Positions 52,270-63,862 of a DNA stretch of 64,000 nucleotides are shown in pieces. Both the position numbers and the translations under genes were made by a program. The first letter of the stretch is position 1, and each line of letters begins with the position of its first letter. Below the pieces are notes generated by a model that saw only the letters and a program-made list of their open reading frames with translations, was not told the origin of the DNA and did no database searches. Source of the stretch: Fontivita pretiosa (GTDB taxonomy: Bacteria > Planctomycetota > Phycisphaerae > Tepidisphaerales > Tepidisphaeraceae); contig NZ_CP191258.1 in NCBI RefSeq assembly GCF_050410795.1, positions 1,922,001 through 1,986,000 of the forward strand, read 5' to 3'.

Positions 52270-52332
52270 CTATTTCTTCTTCTTCGTCGTCTTCTTGGTC
52301 GTCTTCTTAGCGGCGGCTTTCTTCTTTGCCAT
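52270..52332 (-). CDS. 20-residue Lys/Thr/Ala-rich small protein
   Basis: A short frame of 20 codons plus stop: Met-Ala, then only Lys, Ala and Thr residues (13 Lys). It is preceded by an AAAGGAGGTGA ribosome-binding site at 52341-52351, the strongest in this part of the window, about nine bases from the ATG. The hairpin at 52101-52132 lies downstream. It resembles the Lys/Ala-rich C-terminal tails of bacterial histone H1-like or HU-type proteins and could bind DNA or RNA, but this is inference. A longer frame starting upstream at 52509 is probably not used. Confidence 0.6.
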   Translation of the reverse strand: MAKKKAAAKKTTKKTTKKKK

Positions 52333-52594
52333 AGCGATTGTCACCTCCTTTCTGCGCATCAATGTAAAGGTGGAGAAAAATTCCGTCAACGTTTTTTTGC
52401 GCGCCGCGCGAAAATTATCGCGACAGATCAAACACCGGAAGCGAGAGATCACCGACGCGCATCCCCCACGCGGGCCGTCAAGCTGCACCGCGCATTTCCG
52501 ATCTCTCATTTTCCCGTCGCTGGCGTTCTCGTCCCTCGTTTCTCATCCCCGCGGCGATTAAGATCACCGGCTGAATCTGGAGAAAGGAATCAAC

Positions 52595-54184
<1,590 letters not shown>

Positions 54185-54219
54185 CGATCGGCTTGTCTGG
54201 ACGGCCACGACAGGAAGCA

Positions 54220-56460
54220 TCATCTTCGCGGCGCGCTGCGTCGCGACATTGGGCATCGCCAGTGCCCGCGACGCCGCAGCGCCAGCACGCCCAGCAGCAG
54301 CCCCATCCCGGCCAGTCCCGGCTCAGGCACGACCGTCAACGTCACGTCGTTGCCATCTCCGCCGAGGTAGCTGAGTCGCAACTGGTAGCCATTCGCGGTG
54401 AACAGGGCGCCTTCCGCGGGTCCGGTGAATGGATTGAGCGGAGGCTGCGAGGAGAGGTTGTCGATGATGGTGAAGCTGTCGCCGAACTGTGCCGCGTAGC
54501 CGACCGACAGGTCCAGATCCAACCCGCCGGCGATGCTGACGCGCTCAATGACGCGAAGCTGATCGTACAGTGTTCCGGCCTGCACGCCGTTCAGCTCCAA
54601 CTCCAGCAGGTGCGAAAGCGACAGTTGCCAGGCGGTCAGGCGCGCCGGACCCGGGCCGGGCGAAATCACCGAGCCGGCCGGACCATCGCCAGTGATCGTG
54701 CCGGCGATCGTGCCCGTTCCGCTGAGCCGTCCGTCGAGCACGCTCACGTTGCCGCCCATCGCCACTTCGCCATCCAGGCGCAGCTCTCCGCCGGTAACGA
54801 CCAAATCGGCCTGGCTTTGCCCATCTGCGGGAATGTGCACGGTGCCATCCCCGGCGACGACGAAGTATCCCCCGCCGCCTTCGATGTTGTGGATCGTAAG
54901 CGTCCGCCCGGCCTCCACGTTCAGCGTCCCGGCCGTCGCGCCAAAAGCAAAGTTCCCCAGCGAGTTGCTGATCCTGAATGAACCCAGACCTCTCAAGTGC
55001 TGGATCGTCTGCGACACCGCTTCGATCCGCAGCGTCGCTCCGGAGCTGCTCACCGTCGCCGAGCCCAGGGCCGCGGGAGCGCGAATCGCCAGCGTGCCCT
55101 CGGCGATATGCACGCCCAGTGGGAAGGTGTTTGCCCGGGTCAGCGCCAGCGTGCCGTCGCCGCCTTTGACCAGTGATGCTGCCTGGATCGGCACATCGAT
55201 TGTGCGCGTCACTTTGCCCAGGGTCAGGATCGGCGCCTCGCCCGGGAAACTCAGCGAACCGTTGCCGCCGATTCCGGTGCCGGCGGCGGCGCCCTGCATG
55301 ATCAGCCCGCTGTCAATGACAAGTTGCGAGCCATCGAGCTGGAGCGATCCGTCCGTCAAACTCAGGGAGCGAATCGAAGCATCGGCCGCCAGCGGCAGCA
55401 CCGCGTCTCCCGCGCCCAGCCGCACATTGCCGCCAGCGGCGATCGAGGTCGCGTGCTCGCTGTCCCAGGCCAGCGGGCGAAGCCCCGGATCGTCAGACAC
55501 GTCATTCGGATCCACCCCCAGGTCGTAGGTGAGGAACGTCGCGCGCGATGAGGCGCCGGTGCCGATCGTCCCGATTCCGTATCCCAGCACCGCCCGGTCG
55601 GTTGGCAGCACGCCGTCGGCGCCCGTGGGTTTGGCCACGAAACGCATGGCCGATGATTCGTTGCTTCGCAGTCGCAGAACCGCCCCGTCGCTGCGGAACA
55701 GCGCCTTTGCAGTCAGCACGAGTGATCCGGATGCCGGTCCCTGCAAAATCAGATCAGCCCGGCTGCGCTCGATCGACAGCGTTCCGATCGTTTCCTGAGT
55801 GATGGTGACGCTGCCGGCGTTGGCGGCAAGAACCCCGCCGATCATCCGGACCGGGCCGTCGTCGGGCAGGCGGTCGATGGCCGGGGCGGCAGCCGAGGCG
55901 TTGAGCGTCGCCTGCCCGAAGGGAAGCAGGACTCCGCTGGCCTGGGCGACCGAGCCATTTTGTTCCAGCATCGTGCCGAACAGCACCGCCTGTCCGCGGA
56001 AGCTGTTGCCAGCGCGCAGGAACGAGTGCATCGCCAGCAGGTCGAAGTTCCCGCCGCCGGCGCCGTCGCCAATCGCGCCGCTGGCGAACGTGTCCCTCAG
56101 GACCAGCACATCTCCCAACGCGCCGATTTCGGAGCTGATATGGAACTCGCCGGGAAATCCGCCAATTTCACTGCTGACCAGCCGACCGCCTTGCAACCGA
56201 AACTGCGTGCCACTGGGCGCGCCCAGCGCCGACTGCACGGACTTAGCCGTTGCCGCCCCAGTAGAGGGAAGAATGATCGTGCCCCCCGCCAGCAGCGCGG
56301 CCGTATCGGATGCGGTGGGAACGCCACTGCTCCAGTTCGCCGGATCTGCCCACAGGCGATTTCCCGTGGCGTTGGTCCAGGTGGTGGTAACCGCCTGCGC
56401 CAGCGGCCCAGTCGCGAGCCACAAACAGGCCGCATTTTGGATGATCTTTCGGCGTACCAT
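54220..56460 (-). CDS. PEP-CTERM autotransporter-type beta-strand repeat protein
   Basis: 746 residues from the ATG at 56460, with GGGGAG eight bases upstream; a signal peptide (MVRRKIIQNAACLWLATGPLAQA) supports this start over an upstream one at 56685. The body starts TWTNATGNRLWADPANWSSGVPTASD and has many short beta units rich in Gly/Ser/Ala (GNVRLGAGDAVL, SLVKGGDGTLALTRANTFPLG). The C-terminus VPEPGLAGMGLLLGVLALRRRG is a full PEP-CTERM signal. Unlike its relatives at 35-40 kb it lacks a dockerin-like module. Exported via Sec and probably processed by an exosortase (not in window). Confidence 0.9.
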   Translation of the reverse strand: MVRRKIIQNAACLWLATGPLAQAVTTTWTNATGNRLWADPANWSSGVPTASDTAALLAGGTIILPSTGAATAKSVQSALGAPSGTQFRLQGGRLVSSEIGGFPGEFHISSEIGALGDVLVLRDTFASGAIGDGAGGGNFDLLAMHSFLRAGNSFRGQAVLFGTMLEQNGSVAQASGVLLPFGQATLNASAAAPAIDRLPDDGPVRMIGGVLAANAGSVTITQETIGTLSIERSRADLILQGPASGSLVLTAKALFRSDGAVLRLRSNESSAMRFVAKPTGADGVLPTDRAVLGYGIGTIGTGASSRATFLTYDLGVDPNDVSDDPGLRPLAWDSEHATSIAAGGNVRLGAGDAVLPLAADASIRSLSLTDGSLQLDGSQLVIDSGLIMQGAAAGTGIGGNGSLSFPGEAPILTLGKVTRTIDVPIQAASLVKGGDGTLALTRANTFPLGVHIAEGTLAIRAPAALGSATVSSSGATLRIEAVSQTIQHLRGLGSFRISNSLGNFAFGATAGTLNVEAGRTLTIHNIEGGGGYFVVAGDGTVHIPADGQSQADLVVTGGELRLDGEVAMGGNVSVLDGRLSGTGTIAGTITGDGPAGSVISPGPGPARLTAWQLSLSHLLELELNGVQAGTLYDQLRVIERVSIAGGLDLDLSVGYAAQFGDSFTIIDNLSSQPPLNPFTGPAEGALFTANGYQLRLSYLGGDGNDVTLTVVPEPGLAGMGLLLGVLALRRRGHWRCPMSRRSAPRR

Positions 56461-56727
56461 GTGGGAAACTCCCCGGGGAGACCCCCGATTGAAGGTCGTC
56501 ACTGTGGCGGAATCTGCACAGCAGACACGCCACCGCCGGGTCCGGTTAGCGGCGGCGAGGCGTAATCCACTTCGCCTGACGCTTGGCCGGCCCGGCTGGC
56601 ACGTAAGGCGCCTGACACTCACTGACAGTGCATCGTGGAAATGCAGGAGATTCCCATCCCCTGTCAGACGCACGTGTTGCGTCACGGGCGAGTGCAGCCG
56701 GGGTTTTCGATCGCTGGCCGTTGCGTA

Positions 56728-56755
56728 TTGCCCGGCACTTGCCTTGCGCTATAAT
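56728..56755 (+). promoter_or_regulatory. Sigma70-like promoter for the ferredoxin gene
   Basis: A TTGCCC -35 box at 56728-56733 and an exact TATAAT -10 box at 56750-56755, with 16 bases between. It lies about 60 bases before the ferredoxin start. The match is one of the clearest in this GC-rich window. Confidence 0.5.
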
Positions 56756-56817
56756 CGTGCCCAGGCTCGAAGCAGCGAATTTCGAGCCCACGGTGTCAAC
56801 GTAAGGAGCAGTGCCCT

Positions 56818-57087
56818 ATGGCCCACGTAATCGCGCAGCCCTGCATCGGGACGAAGGACACGGCGTGCGTCGCGGTCTGCCCGGTGGACTGCATTCATCC
56901 CACCAAGGACGAGCCCAACTTCGCCGAGGAAGAGATGCTTTACATCGACCCCGACACGTGCATCGACTGCGGCCTGTGCGTGGACGAGTGCCCGGTGAAA
57001 GCGATTTTCCCGCAGGAGGACCTGCCGGCAGAGTGGGCCTCCTTCATCGAGCGCAACGCCGCCTATTACGCCAAGCAGAAGAAGTAG
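56818..57087 (+). CDS. fdxA: 7Fe/8Fe-type ferredoxin
   Basis: An 89-residue low-potential electron carrier with AAGGAG upstream. Cys9, Cys17, Cys21 and Cys25 bind the first cluster; Cys48, Cys51, Cys54 and Cys58 (CIDCGLCVDECP) bind the second. The spacing of Cys9-x7-Cys17-x3-Cys21 is that of FdxA-type [3Fe-4S]/[4Fe-4S] ferredoxins, with a helical C-terminal extension. Partner enzymes are not adjacent. A terminator-like hairpin follows at 57160. Confidence 0.93.
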   Translation: MAHVIAQPCIGTKDTACVAVCPVDCIHPTKDEPNFAEEEMLYIDPDTCIDCGLCVDECPVKAIFPQEDLPAEWASFIERNAAYYAKQKK

Positions 57088-57159
57088 CACCGCCGCCGGC
57101 CGATCGGGTTTGAACGATCGCCCGCCGCGGCGGTCTACGCTTGCATGGGATCAGCGACT

Positions 57160-57198
57160 GACGCCTGCGGGTTTCATCCCCGCGGGCGTCTTGTTTGT
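57160..57198 (+). terminator. Terminator of the ferredoxin gene
   Basis: Arms gacgcctgcggg (57160-57171) and cccgcgggcgtc (57179-57190) pair over 12 bp with one G-T pair, followed by TTGTTTGT. It is 72 bp beyond the ferredoxin stop. Confidence 0.65.
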
Positions 57199-57319
57199 GC
57201 GTCTGGCCGGTCTGATCAGCCCCCCGGACTTGAGCGGATCGCGGGTTTGCACCAGCCCGCGACTACGCTGCGATTGAACCTCGGGCGCTGAAGGCTTCGT
57301 TGCGTACAATAACACTGCC

Positions 57320-59734
57320 ATGACGACCGCCACCCCCAACAGCGGCACAACGCATCACCCTTCAAGCCCACAGGCTGTTGACGAAGCGGTGCTGAGCGTT
57401 GGCGGGATGACCTGCGCCAGTTGCGTGGCGCACGTGCGCAGGGCCGCGGAGAAGGTTCCGGGCGTACAGGCGTGCGAAGTGAACCTGGCGCGTGGCCGGG
57501 CGGTGGTGCGATTCGATCCCGGCGCGACCAGCCCGCAGCAGATCGCCGCCGCCATCACCGATGCCGGCTATCCCACCGTGCCCGAGGAGGAGCATCACGC
57601 GCACGACGAGGCCGGCGTCGAGCAGGCGCGGCTGGATCGCCAGATGCACGAGGCCCGCGCCTGGCTTCGCCGCGCCGTCGTCGGCATCCTGCTGTGGTTC
57701 CCCGTCGAGGCCACCCACTGGATTCTGACGCTTCTGAGCGGCCACGCCCACCATCCCGGCGCGCAGCCCGCCGCCGGCGCTCCGCAGCCGCTGAACTGGA
57801 TGACCTGGGTCTCCCTGATCAGCAGCTCGATCGCCATCGTCTATGTCGGCAATGGCTTTTACCGCAGCGCCTGGCGGGCACTGAAGCGCTTCACCAGCAA
57901 CATGGACACGCTGATCGCCATGGGCGCGTCGGTCGCCTGGGGCTACAGCCTGGTGGCGCTGCTGGGCTACCTGCTGAACTGGTGGGGCACGCTGCCTCAC
58001 CTGTATTTCATGGAAGCCACGGGGTTGCTGGCGCTGATCAGCCTGGGGCATTGGCTGGAGGCCCGCGCCCGGCAATCCGCCGGCAGCGCGATCCATGAAC
58101 TGCTGCAACTGGCGCCGGCGACGGCGCTGAAGTTACAGGTGCACGATCAGGCGCCCCAACCCGCCGTGGACTCCGCCCTTGGCCTTCAACCCTCCGCCTT
58201 TATCGAGGTTCCCGTTGGAGAGCTGAAGATCGGTGATCTGGTGCTCGTGCGCCCGGGGGATCGGATCCCCATCGACGGCCAGGTCATCCGCGGGCCGTCC
58301 AGCGTGGATGAATCGATGATCACCGGTGAGCCACTGCCGGTCAGGCGCGATGTCGGCGATCGCGTCATCGGCGGCACCCACAATCTCGACGGACGACTGA
58401 TCATCCGGGTCACCCAGACCGGCTCGCAAACCGCCCTGGCCCAGATCATCAAACTTGTCGAGGCCGCGCAGGCATCCAGGCCGGCGATCCAGCAGTTGGC
58501 CGACAGGGTCGCGGCGGTGTTCGTGCCATCGGTGCTGACCATCGCGCTGTTCACCGGCATCGGCTGGTACGTATGGGGCTGGACCCACGGCTGGGACAGC
58601 GCCACGACCTGGGGACGTGTGGCCTTGACCGTCTGTAGCGTGCTGATCATCGCCTGCCCGTGCGCACTGGGGCTTGCGGTGCCTGCGGCGCTGATGGTGG
58701 GCACGGGGCGCGGGGCACGCAAGGGCATCCTCATCCGCGACATCGACGCCCTCCAGAACGCTGAAAAACTCGACATCATCGTGCTGGACAAGACCGGCAC
58801 GATCACCCGCGGCACGCCCGCCGTCGCACGCGTCGAATCCTTCAATGCCGTGCCGCAGGATCAACTGCTGCGTCTGGCGGCGGCGGCCGAACAGTTCAGC
58901 GAGCACCCCTTGGCCCGGGCGATCGTCGCCGCCGCTCACGCACGCGGCCTGCAAATCCCCGAACCCGAAAGCTTCAACAACGAGCCGGGCTATGGGGTGG
59001 TGGCGCGGGTCGAAGGCAAAACGCTGCTGGTCGGCAGTGAGGAGATGCTGCGCGCCCGGATGACGGCACTGGCCGGCGAAGACCAGAAATATGCCACCGA
59101 CACAGGACAAACCCTCGTCTATGTCGCGGTGCTGCACAACGGCACGATTGAGCGACTGGGCGTGATCGCGCTGGCCGACGAGATCAAGCCCGATTCGGCC
59201 GCGGCCATCCAGGAGCTTCATCGCCTGAAGCTGCGCACGGTGCTGTTGACCGGCGACAACCGCGCTACCGCTGAGCTGATCGCCCGGCAGGTCGGCATCG
59301 ACGATGTCCGCGCCGAAGTCAAACCCGACCAGAAGGCGCAGGTCATCCGCGAGCTTCAGCTCAGTCCGTCCCGACCGGGGGCGACCCGATCGACAGTGGC
59401 GATGGTGGGCGACGGGATCAACGACGCCCCGGCGCTGGCGCAGGCCGATCTGGGCATCGCCATCGGCTCCGGCTCGGATATCGCCAAGGAGACCGGGGAC
59501 ATCGTGCTGGTCGGAGGCAGCCTGCACGGAATCGCCACTGCCATTCGCCTTTCCCGCGCCACCATGCGCAAGATCCGCCAGAACCTGTTTTTCGCATTTT
59601 TCTACAACGTGGTGGCGATTCCGCTGGCGGCGGCGGGAATGCTCAACCCCTACATCGCCGCCGCCGCCATGGCCCTGTCGGATGTCACCGTGCTGGGCAA
59701 CGCTCTGCTGCTGCGTCGATCGCGGATCGACTGA
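57320..59734 (+). CDS. copA: Copper-translocating P-type ATPase (P1B type)
   Basis: An 804-residue Cu(I) exporter. N-terminal heavy-metal-associated domain with GMTCASC (Cys32/Cys35) at 28-35, a His-rich linker (about 90-110), six to eight membrane helices, the CPC metal motif in [13 protein letters not shown] near 446, the phosphorylation motif DKTGT near 490, the HP motif SEHPLARAI near 530, GDN and [11 protein letters not shown] near 700, and C-terminal helices with NxxxYN-type (FFYNVVAIP) and MALSD...S copper ligands. One HMA domain and normal length. It is the only gene of its transcript as far as visible; the Liv operon begins 125 bp later. Confidence 0.95.
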   Translation: MTTATPNSGTTHHPSSPQAVDEAVLSVGGMTCASCVAHVRRAAEKVPGVQACEVNLARGRAVVRFDPGATSPQQIAAAITDAGYPTVPEEEHHAHDEAGVEQARLDRQMHEARAWLRRAVVGILLWFPVEATHWILTLLSGHAHHPGAQPAAGAPQPLNWMTWVSLISSSIAIVYVGNGFYRSAWRALKRFTSNMDTLIAMGASVAWGYSLVALLGYLLNWWGTLPHLYFMEATGLLALISLGHWLEARARQSAGSAIHELLQLAPATALKLQVHDQAPQPAVDSALGLQPSAFIEVPVGELKIGDLVLVRPGDRIPIDGQVIRGPSSVDESMITGEPLPVRRDVGDRVIGGTHNLDGRLIIRVTQTGSQTALAQIIKLVEAAQASRPAIQQLADRVAAVFVPSVLTIALFTGIGWYVWGWTHGWDSATTWGRVALTVCSVLIIACPCALGLAVPAALMVGTGRGARKGILIRDIDALQNAEKLDIIVLDKTGTITRGTPAVARVESFNAVPQDQLLRLAAAAEQFSEHPLARAIVAAAHARGLQIPEPESFNNEPGYGVVARVEGKTLLVGSEEMLRARMTALAGEDQKYATDTGQTLVYVAVLHNGTIERLGVIALADEIKPDSAAAIQELHRLKLRTVLLTGDNRATAELIARQVGIDDVRAEVKPDQKAQVIRELQLSPSRPGATRSTVAMVGDGINDAPALAQADLGIAIGSGSDIAKETGDIVLVGGSLHGIATAIRLSRATMRKIRQNLFFAFFYNVVAIPLAAAGMLNPYIAAAAMALSDVTVLGNALLLRRSRID

Positions 59735-59795
59735 TGCAGGCCGCACCCGTCCCCGCCCCCAGGAGCCTCAGAAGAACCCGGTCTCCGCCGATTTC

Positions 59796-59823
59796 TTGCA
59801 GACCTGAGCAGACACGGTTAGAT
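59796..59823 (+). promoter_or_regulatory. Possible promoter of the Liv operon
   Basis: TTGCAG at 59796-59801 and TTAGAT at 59818-59823 with a 16-base spacer, 35 bases before the livJ-type start (AAGGAG at good spacing). Weak boxes, but the position fits the start of a five-gene operon. Confidence 0.35.
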
Positions 59824-59858
59824 TTCGGCATTCAACTCGCGCTCACAAGGAGACTTGC

Positions 59859-61031
59859 ATGGTGCGGAGGTTGCCACGGCCGCTGGCCGTTTCGTCGTCG
59901 CTTCTGCTTGCGTTGCTCGTGGGGTTGTTGCCGGTCAGTTGCAAGAAACAACCGGGAGCCTCCGTTTCGGGAAACGAAATTCCCGTTGGCGAATTCGCAT
60001 CGTTGACGGGTTCGACCGCGACCTTCGGGCAAAGCTCGCACGAAGGGCTGGTGCTTGCCATCGAGCAGATCAACGCCGCTGGCGGGGTGCTCGGTGGAAA
60101 GACGATCAGGATCATCCCCGAAGATGACCGCTCGGAGCAGGCCGAGGCGACCACCGCCGTGCAGAAGCTGATCAGCCGGGATCGCGTCGTGGCCGTCATC
60201 GGGGAGGTGGCCAGCTCGCGCAGCCTCGCCGGCGCCACGGTCTGCCAGCAATACAAGATCCCGATGCTCTCTCCGGCCAGCACGAACCCGACAGTAACCA
60301 GGGTAGGCGATTACATTTTCCGAATCTGCTTCACGGATGACTTTCAGGGCACGGTGGGCGCGCAGTTCGCCAGCAAACAGGGGTGGAAGCGCGTCGCGAT
60401 CTTCACGGACGTGGCCAACGATTACAGCAAGGGCTTGGCCGCGGCATTCCGGGCGGAATACTCCAGGGGAGCCGGCACGATCGTGGCCGAGGAGAGCTTC
60501 CGCGCCGAGGACAACGACTTTAAGGCCCAGCTTACCACGATCAAGAGCGCCAACCCCGACGCGGTCTACCTGCCCGGGTACTACGGCGACGTGGTGAAGA
60601 TTCTGGTGCAGGCCAGGCAGTTGGGGATCACGGTGCCATTTTTCGGCGGAGACGGGTGGGACAGCGAGGAGACGCTGAAGCTTGGCGCGGCGGCGAACGG
60701 CTGCTTCTTCACGACTCATTACCATCCCGACGACCCGCGCCCGGAGGTGCAGAAGTTCATCGCCGATTACAAGGCGCGCTACAACGGCAAGGTTCCGGAC
60801 GCGATGGCGATCCTGGGCTACGACGCAGGGCGCGTCATCGCCGACGCGATCAACCGCGCCGGCAAGGCCGAACCGGCGGCCATTCGCGACGCGCTGGCGC
60901 AGACGAAAAACTTTCCCGGCGCCAGCGGCGTCATCACCATCGATGAAAACCGCAACGCCCGCAAGCCCATCGTGATCCTGGAGCTTCAGAACGGCACAAC
61001 CAGGCTCAAGGATTCGATCGCGCCGCAGTGA
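59859..61031 (+). CDS. livJ: Branched-chain amino acid ABC transporter substrate-binding lipoprotein (LivJ-type)
   Basis: 390 residues with AAGGAG upstream. Signal peptide with lipobox LPVSC (Cys28) marks a lipoprotein. The body is the type I periplasmic binding fold: IPVGEFASLTGSTATFGQSSHEGLVLAIEQINAAGGV, VVAVIGEVASSRSLAGATVC, and GDYIFRICFTDDFQG. It delivers leucine/isoleucine/valine or related amino acids to the permease. It overlaps the permease start by a few bases and heads the operon livJ-livH-livM-livG-livF. Ligand specificity is not determinable by eye. Confidence 0.9.
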   Translation: MVRRLPRPLAVSSSLLLALLVGLLPVSCKKQPGASVSGNEIPVGEFASLTGSTATFGQSSHEGLVLAIEQINAAGGVLGGKTIRIIPEDDRSEQAEATTAVQKLISRDRVVAVIGEVASSRSLAGATVCQQYKIPMLSPASTNPTVTRVGDYIFRICFTDDFQGTVGAQFASKQGWKRVAIFTDVANDYSKGLAAAFRAEYSRGAGTIVAEESFRAEDNDFKAQLTTIKSANPDAVYLPGYYGDVVKILVQARQLGITVPFFGGDGWDSEETLKLGAAANGCFFTTHYHPDDPRPEVQKFIADYKARYNGKVPDAMAILGYDAGRVIADAINRAGKAEPAAIRDALAQTKNFPGASGVITIDENRNARKPIVILELQNGTTRLKDSIAPQ

Positions 61032-61954
61032 TGCACGACTTCGTCCAGCAACTCGTCAACGGCCTGTCCATCGGGGCCGTTTACGCGCTGATCGCGCTGG
61101 GGTACACGATGGTCTACGGAGTGCTGCGGCTGATCAACTTCGCCCATGGCGAAGTGTACATGAGCGGCGCCGTCGTCGGATACTACGTCGCCCAGGCCGC
61201 CACCCGGCACAACCTTCCGGCCTGGCTGGCGCTGCCAATCGTCTTTGCTTCGGCGATGCTCGCCTGCTCGGTTCTGGGATTTCTCATTGAGTTCTTCGCC
61301 TACCGACCGCTTCGCCACAGCCCGCGGCTGGTGGCGCTGATCACCGCGATTGGCGTGTCGCTGCTGCTGCAGAACATCGCGCAGATCAGAGAAGTATTCG
61401 GCCCCACGCCGCGACGCATGCCCCCGCTGATCGAGCCGCGCGTGGTCATCAGCTTCAGCGTCGGCGATGCCACAAGCCCCGTCACCGTCAGCAACCTCGA
61501 CCTGCTCAGCTTCGGGCTGGCGATGCTGCTGATGGTGGTGCTCTGGTGGATCGTGACGAAGACCAGGACCGGGCTGGCGCTGCGGGCCGTCTCCTACCGC
61601 TTCGACACTGCCTCGCTCATGGGCATCAACACCAATCGCATCATCGCGTTCACGTTCGTGCTGGGATCGGCGCTGGCGGCGGTGGCGGGCGTGGTCGATG
61701 CCATCCGATATGATGTCAAGCCGCTGATGGGACTGATGCCCGGGCTCAAGGCGTTCGTCGCCGCCGTGCTCGGTGGAATCGGCTCCATCCCGGGCGCTGC
61801 CGTCGGGGGAATGCTCATCGGAATGCTGGAAACCATGGCCAAGGGATACATCTCCAGCGCCTACGGCGACGCGGCGGCGTTTGTCGTGCTCATCCTCATC
61901 CTGCTGATTCGTCCTTCCGGCCTGCTGGGAAGCCCAGCGGCGGAAAAGGTCTGA
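61031..61954 (+). CDS. livH: Branched-chain amino acid ABC permease (LivH-type)
   Basis: 307 residues; ATG at 61031 overlaps the livJ stop (TGATG). About eight membrane helices. NGLSIGAVYALIALGYTMVYGVLRLINFAHGEVYM is the family's N-terminal signature; YRFDTASLMGINTNRIIAFTFVLGSALAAVAGV is the cytoplasmic coupling-loop region (EAA-like). Inner membrane. Forms a heterodimer with LivM. Confidence 0.93.
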   Translation: MHDFVQQLVNGLSIGAVYALIALGYTMVYGVLRLINFAHGEVYMSGAVVGYYVAQAATRHNLPAWLALPIVFASAMLACSVLGFLIEFFAYRPLRHSPRLVALITAIGVSLLLQNIAQIREVFGPTPRRMPPLIEPRVVISFSVGDATSPVTVSNLDLLSFGLAMLLMVVLWWIVTKTRTGLALRAVSYRFDTASLMGINTNRIIAFTFVLGSALAAVAGVVDAIRYDVKPLMGLMPGLKAFVAAVLGGIGSIPGAAVGGMLIGMLETMAKGYISSAYGDAAAFVVLILILLIRPSGLLGSPAAEKV

Positions 61955-61965
61955 CCGACGCATCC

Positions 61966-62994
61966 ATGACCGCGCTGCCCAGTGAATCTCGCCTCTCGCT
62001 TGCTCAGCCCCGAGTGCCGGTCTGGGTGATCAATCTCGCACTCACAGCTCTGCTGGCAGCGCTGTGGCCGATCGACCGGCTCATGGCCGAGTACATGGAC
62101 CCGTACTTTCTGCGGATCCTGGTGCTGATCGGGATCAACGTGATCCTGGCGGTCAGCCTGAACCTGATCAACGGCATCACGGGACAGTTTTCGCTGGGAC
62201 ACGCCGGATTCATGGCGATCGGCGCGTACACCACGGGAACGATCATGCACTACTGGCGGCCGGAAGGGGCGATGATTCCCGTCGCGATCGTGGTGCTGCT
62301 GATTTTGGGCGGGGTCTTTGCTTCAGCGGCGGGACTGGTTATCGGGATCCCCACGCTGCGGCTTCGCGGCGATTACCTGGCAATTGCGACGCTCGGCTTC
62401 GGCGAGATCATCTACACCCTGATCATCAACACCGAATACATCGGCCCGTTGCGCATCGGCGGCGCCAGCGGGCTGCATGGCATCCCCATTGTCGCCAATT
62501 TCTTCTGGACATACGCGGGCGTGGTCGTGTGCGTGGTGTGCGTGTGGCGGATCGCATACTCGGCCAAGGGAATGGCTTTTCGCGCCGTGCGCGAGGACGA
62601 GGTTGCCGCCGCCGCCATGGGCATCGACACCACCTACTACAAGGTCTCGGCGTTCGTGATTGGCGCGTTCTTTTCCGGAGTGGCCGGAGGGCTGTTCGCG
62701 ACGTATCAAGGCAACCTCGACCCGGCGGGTTTCCGCTTCATGCGCTCGATCGAAATCGTGGTGATGGTGGTTCTCGGCGGGCAGGGATCGATCACCGGCT
62801 CGATCCTCGCCGCCGCCATCCTCACCTATCTGCCCGAGCAGCTTCGCTTTCTATCGGGTGTGTGGCGGATGATCTTCTATTCGATCCTGTTGATCGGAAT
62901 GATGCTGCTTCGGCCCGGCGGGTTGCTTGGCAGCCGCGAGCTGTGGTGGACGCGGCGGCGGATCGAGCCGCCCGGGGATGCGGTCGCATCCTGA
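61966..62994 (+). CDS. livM: Branched-chain amino acid ABC permease (LivM-type)
   Basis: 342 residues, starting 11 bp after livH. LNLINGITGQFSLGHAGFMAIGAYTTG and LRLRGDYLAIATLGFGEI are LivM signatures; the coupling loop is FRAVREDEVAAAAMGIDTTYYKVSAFVIGAFFSGVAGGLF. About nine membrane helices with a basic C-terminal tail. Partner of LivH. Confidence 0.93.
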   Translation: MTALPSESRLSLAQPRVPVWVINLALTALLAALWPIDRLMAEYMDPYFLRILVLIGINVILAVSLNLINGITGQFSLGHAGFMAIGAYTTGTIMHYWRPEGAMIPVAIVVLLILGGVFASAAGLVIGIPTLRLRGDYLAIATLGFGEIIYTLIINTEYIGPLRIGGASGLHGIPIVANFFWTYAGVVVCVVCVWRIAYSAKGMAFRAVREDEVAAAAMGIDTTYYKVSAFVIGAFFSGVAGGLFATYQGNLDPAGFRFMRSIEIVVMVVLGGQGSITGSILAAAILTYLPEQLRFLSGVWRMIFYSILLIGMMLLRPGGLLGSRELWWTRRRIEPPGDAVAS

Positions 62995-63011
62995 AGAAGT
63001 GTCTGACATCC

Positions 63012-63779
63012 ATGCCATTGCTGGAGATCCATAATCTCTCGGTTCAATTCGGCGGCCTGCGGGCACTGAGCGGGTTTGACTTCACGCTGGAACGGACAGA
63101 GCTGGTCGGGCTGATCGGCCCGAACGGCGCGGGCAAGACGACGGCCTTCAACGTCGTCACCGGCGTGCATCTGCCCTGCACCGGAGAGGTGAAGCTCGAA
63201 GGCCGCAGCATCGTGGGGCTCAAGCCGTTCAAGATCAACCGGCTGGGGATCGCGCGGACGTTTCAGAACATTCGTCTGTTCGGCGGATTGACGGTGCTGG
63301 AGAACGTGCTGACCGCATTTAACCAGTCGCTGACGCACGGATTCTGGGGGACCGTGCTGCGAACTCCGCACCATCAGCGCGAAGACCGCCACCACGAAGC
63401 CCAGGCAATGGAGCTGCTGCACACGATGCGCCTGGCGCACCGCTGGGACGAGCTGACCAGGAACCTGCCCTACGGCGACCAGCGGCGGCTGGAGATCGCC
63501 CGCGCGCTGGCCACCAGCCCGAAGGTCCTGCTGCTGGACGAGCCGGCCGCCGGAATGAACCCCCAGGAGAAAATGGAGCTGATGGAGCTGATCCGCTTCA
63601 TCCGCGACCGCTTCAGGATCGGGATCTGGCTGATCGAACACGACATGAAGCTGGTGATGACGATCTGCCAGCGGATCACCGTCCTGGATCACGGCGAGAC
63701 CATCGCCGTCGGCACTCCGTCGCAGGTGCAGTGCCATCCGAAGGTGATCGAGGCATATCTGGGCGAACCGGTGAGCTAA
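63012..63779 (+). CDS. livG: Branched-chain amino acid ABC ATPase (LivG-type)
   Basis: 255 residues; ATG at 63012, 17 bp after livM. Walker A GPNGAGKTT at 36-44, the signature region LPYGDQRRLEIARAL, Walker B LLLDEPAAGMNP, and switch His in IEHDM. The longer insert between helices (NQSLTHGFWGTVLRTPHH) is typical of LivG. The longer open frame upstream is spurious. Confidence 0.95.
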   Translation: MPLLEIHNLSVQFGGLRALSGFDFTLERTELVGLIGPNGAGKTTAFNVVTGVHLPCTGEVKLEGRSIVGLKPFKINRLGIARTFQNIRLFGGLTVLENVLTAFNQSLTHGFWGTVLRTPHHQREDRHHEAQAMELLHTMRLAHRWDELTRNLPYGDQRRLEIARALATSPKVLLLDEPAAGMNPQEKMELMELIRFIRDRFRIGIWLIEHDMKLVMTICQRITVLDHGETIAVGTPSQVQCHPKVIEAYLGEPVS

Positions 63780-63860
63780 CCACAGATGAACGCGGATGCA
63801 CACTGATGCTGTAGTGCAGACCCATCTGGGTTAATGTGTGTTCATCCGCGGTTCCTTTGG
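63778..63860. repeat. Inverted repeat between livG and livF
   Basis: The left part AACCACAGATGAACGCGGATG and the right part near 63835-63858 (GTGTGTTCATCCGCGGTT) are approximate reverse complements, making a long imperfect hairpin that fills the whole gap. It is similar to the repeat at the end of arsR (12125), and such GATGAACnCGGATG units are, from memory, common in planctomycete genomes. Confidence 0.7.
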
Positions 63861-63862
63861 GC

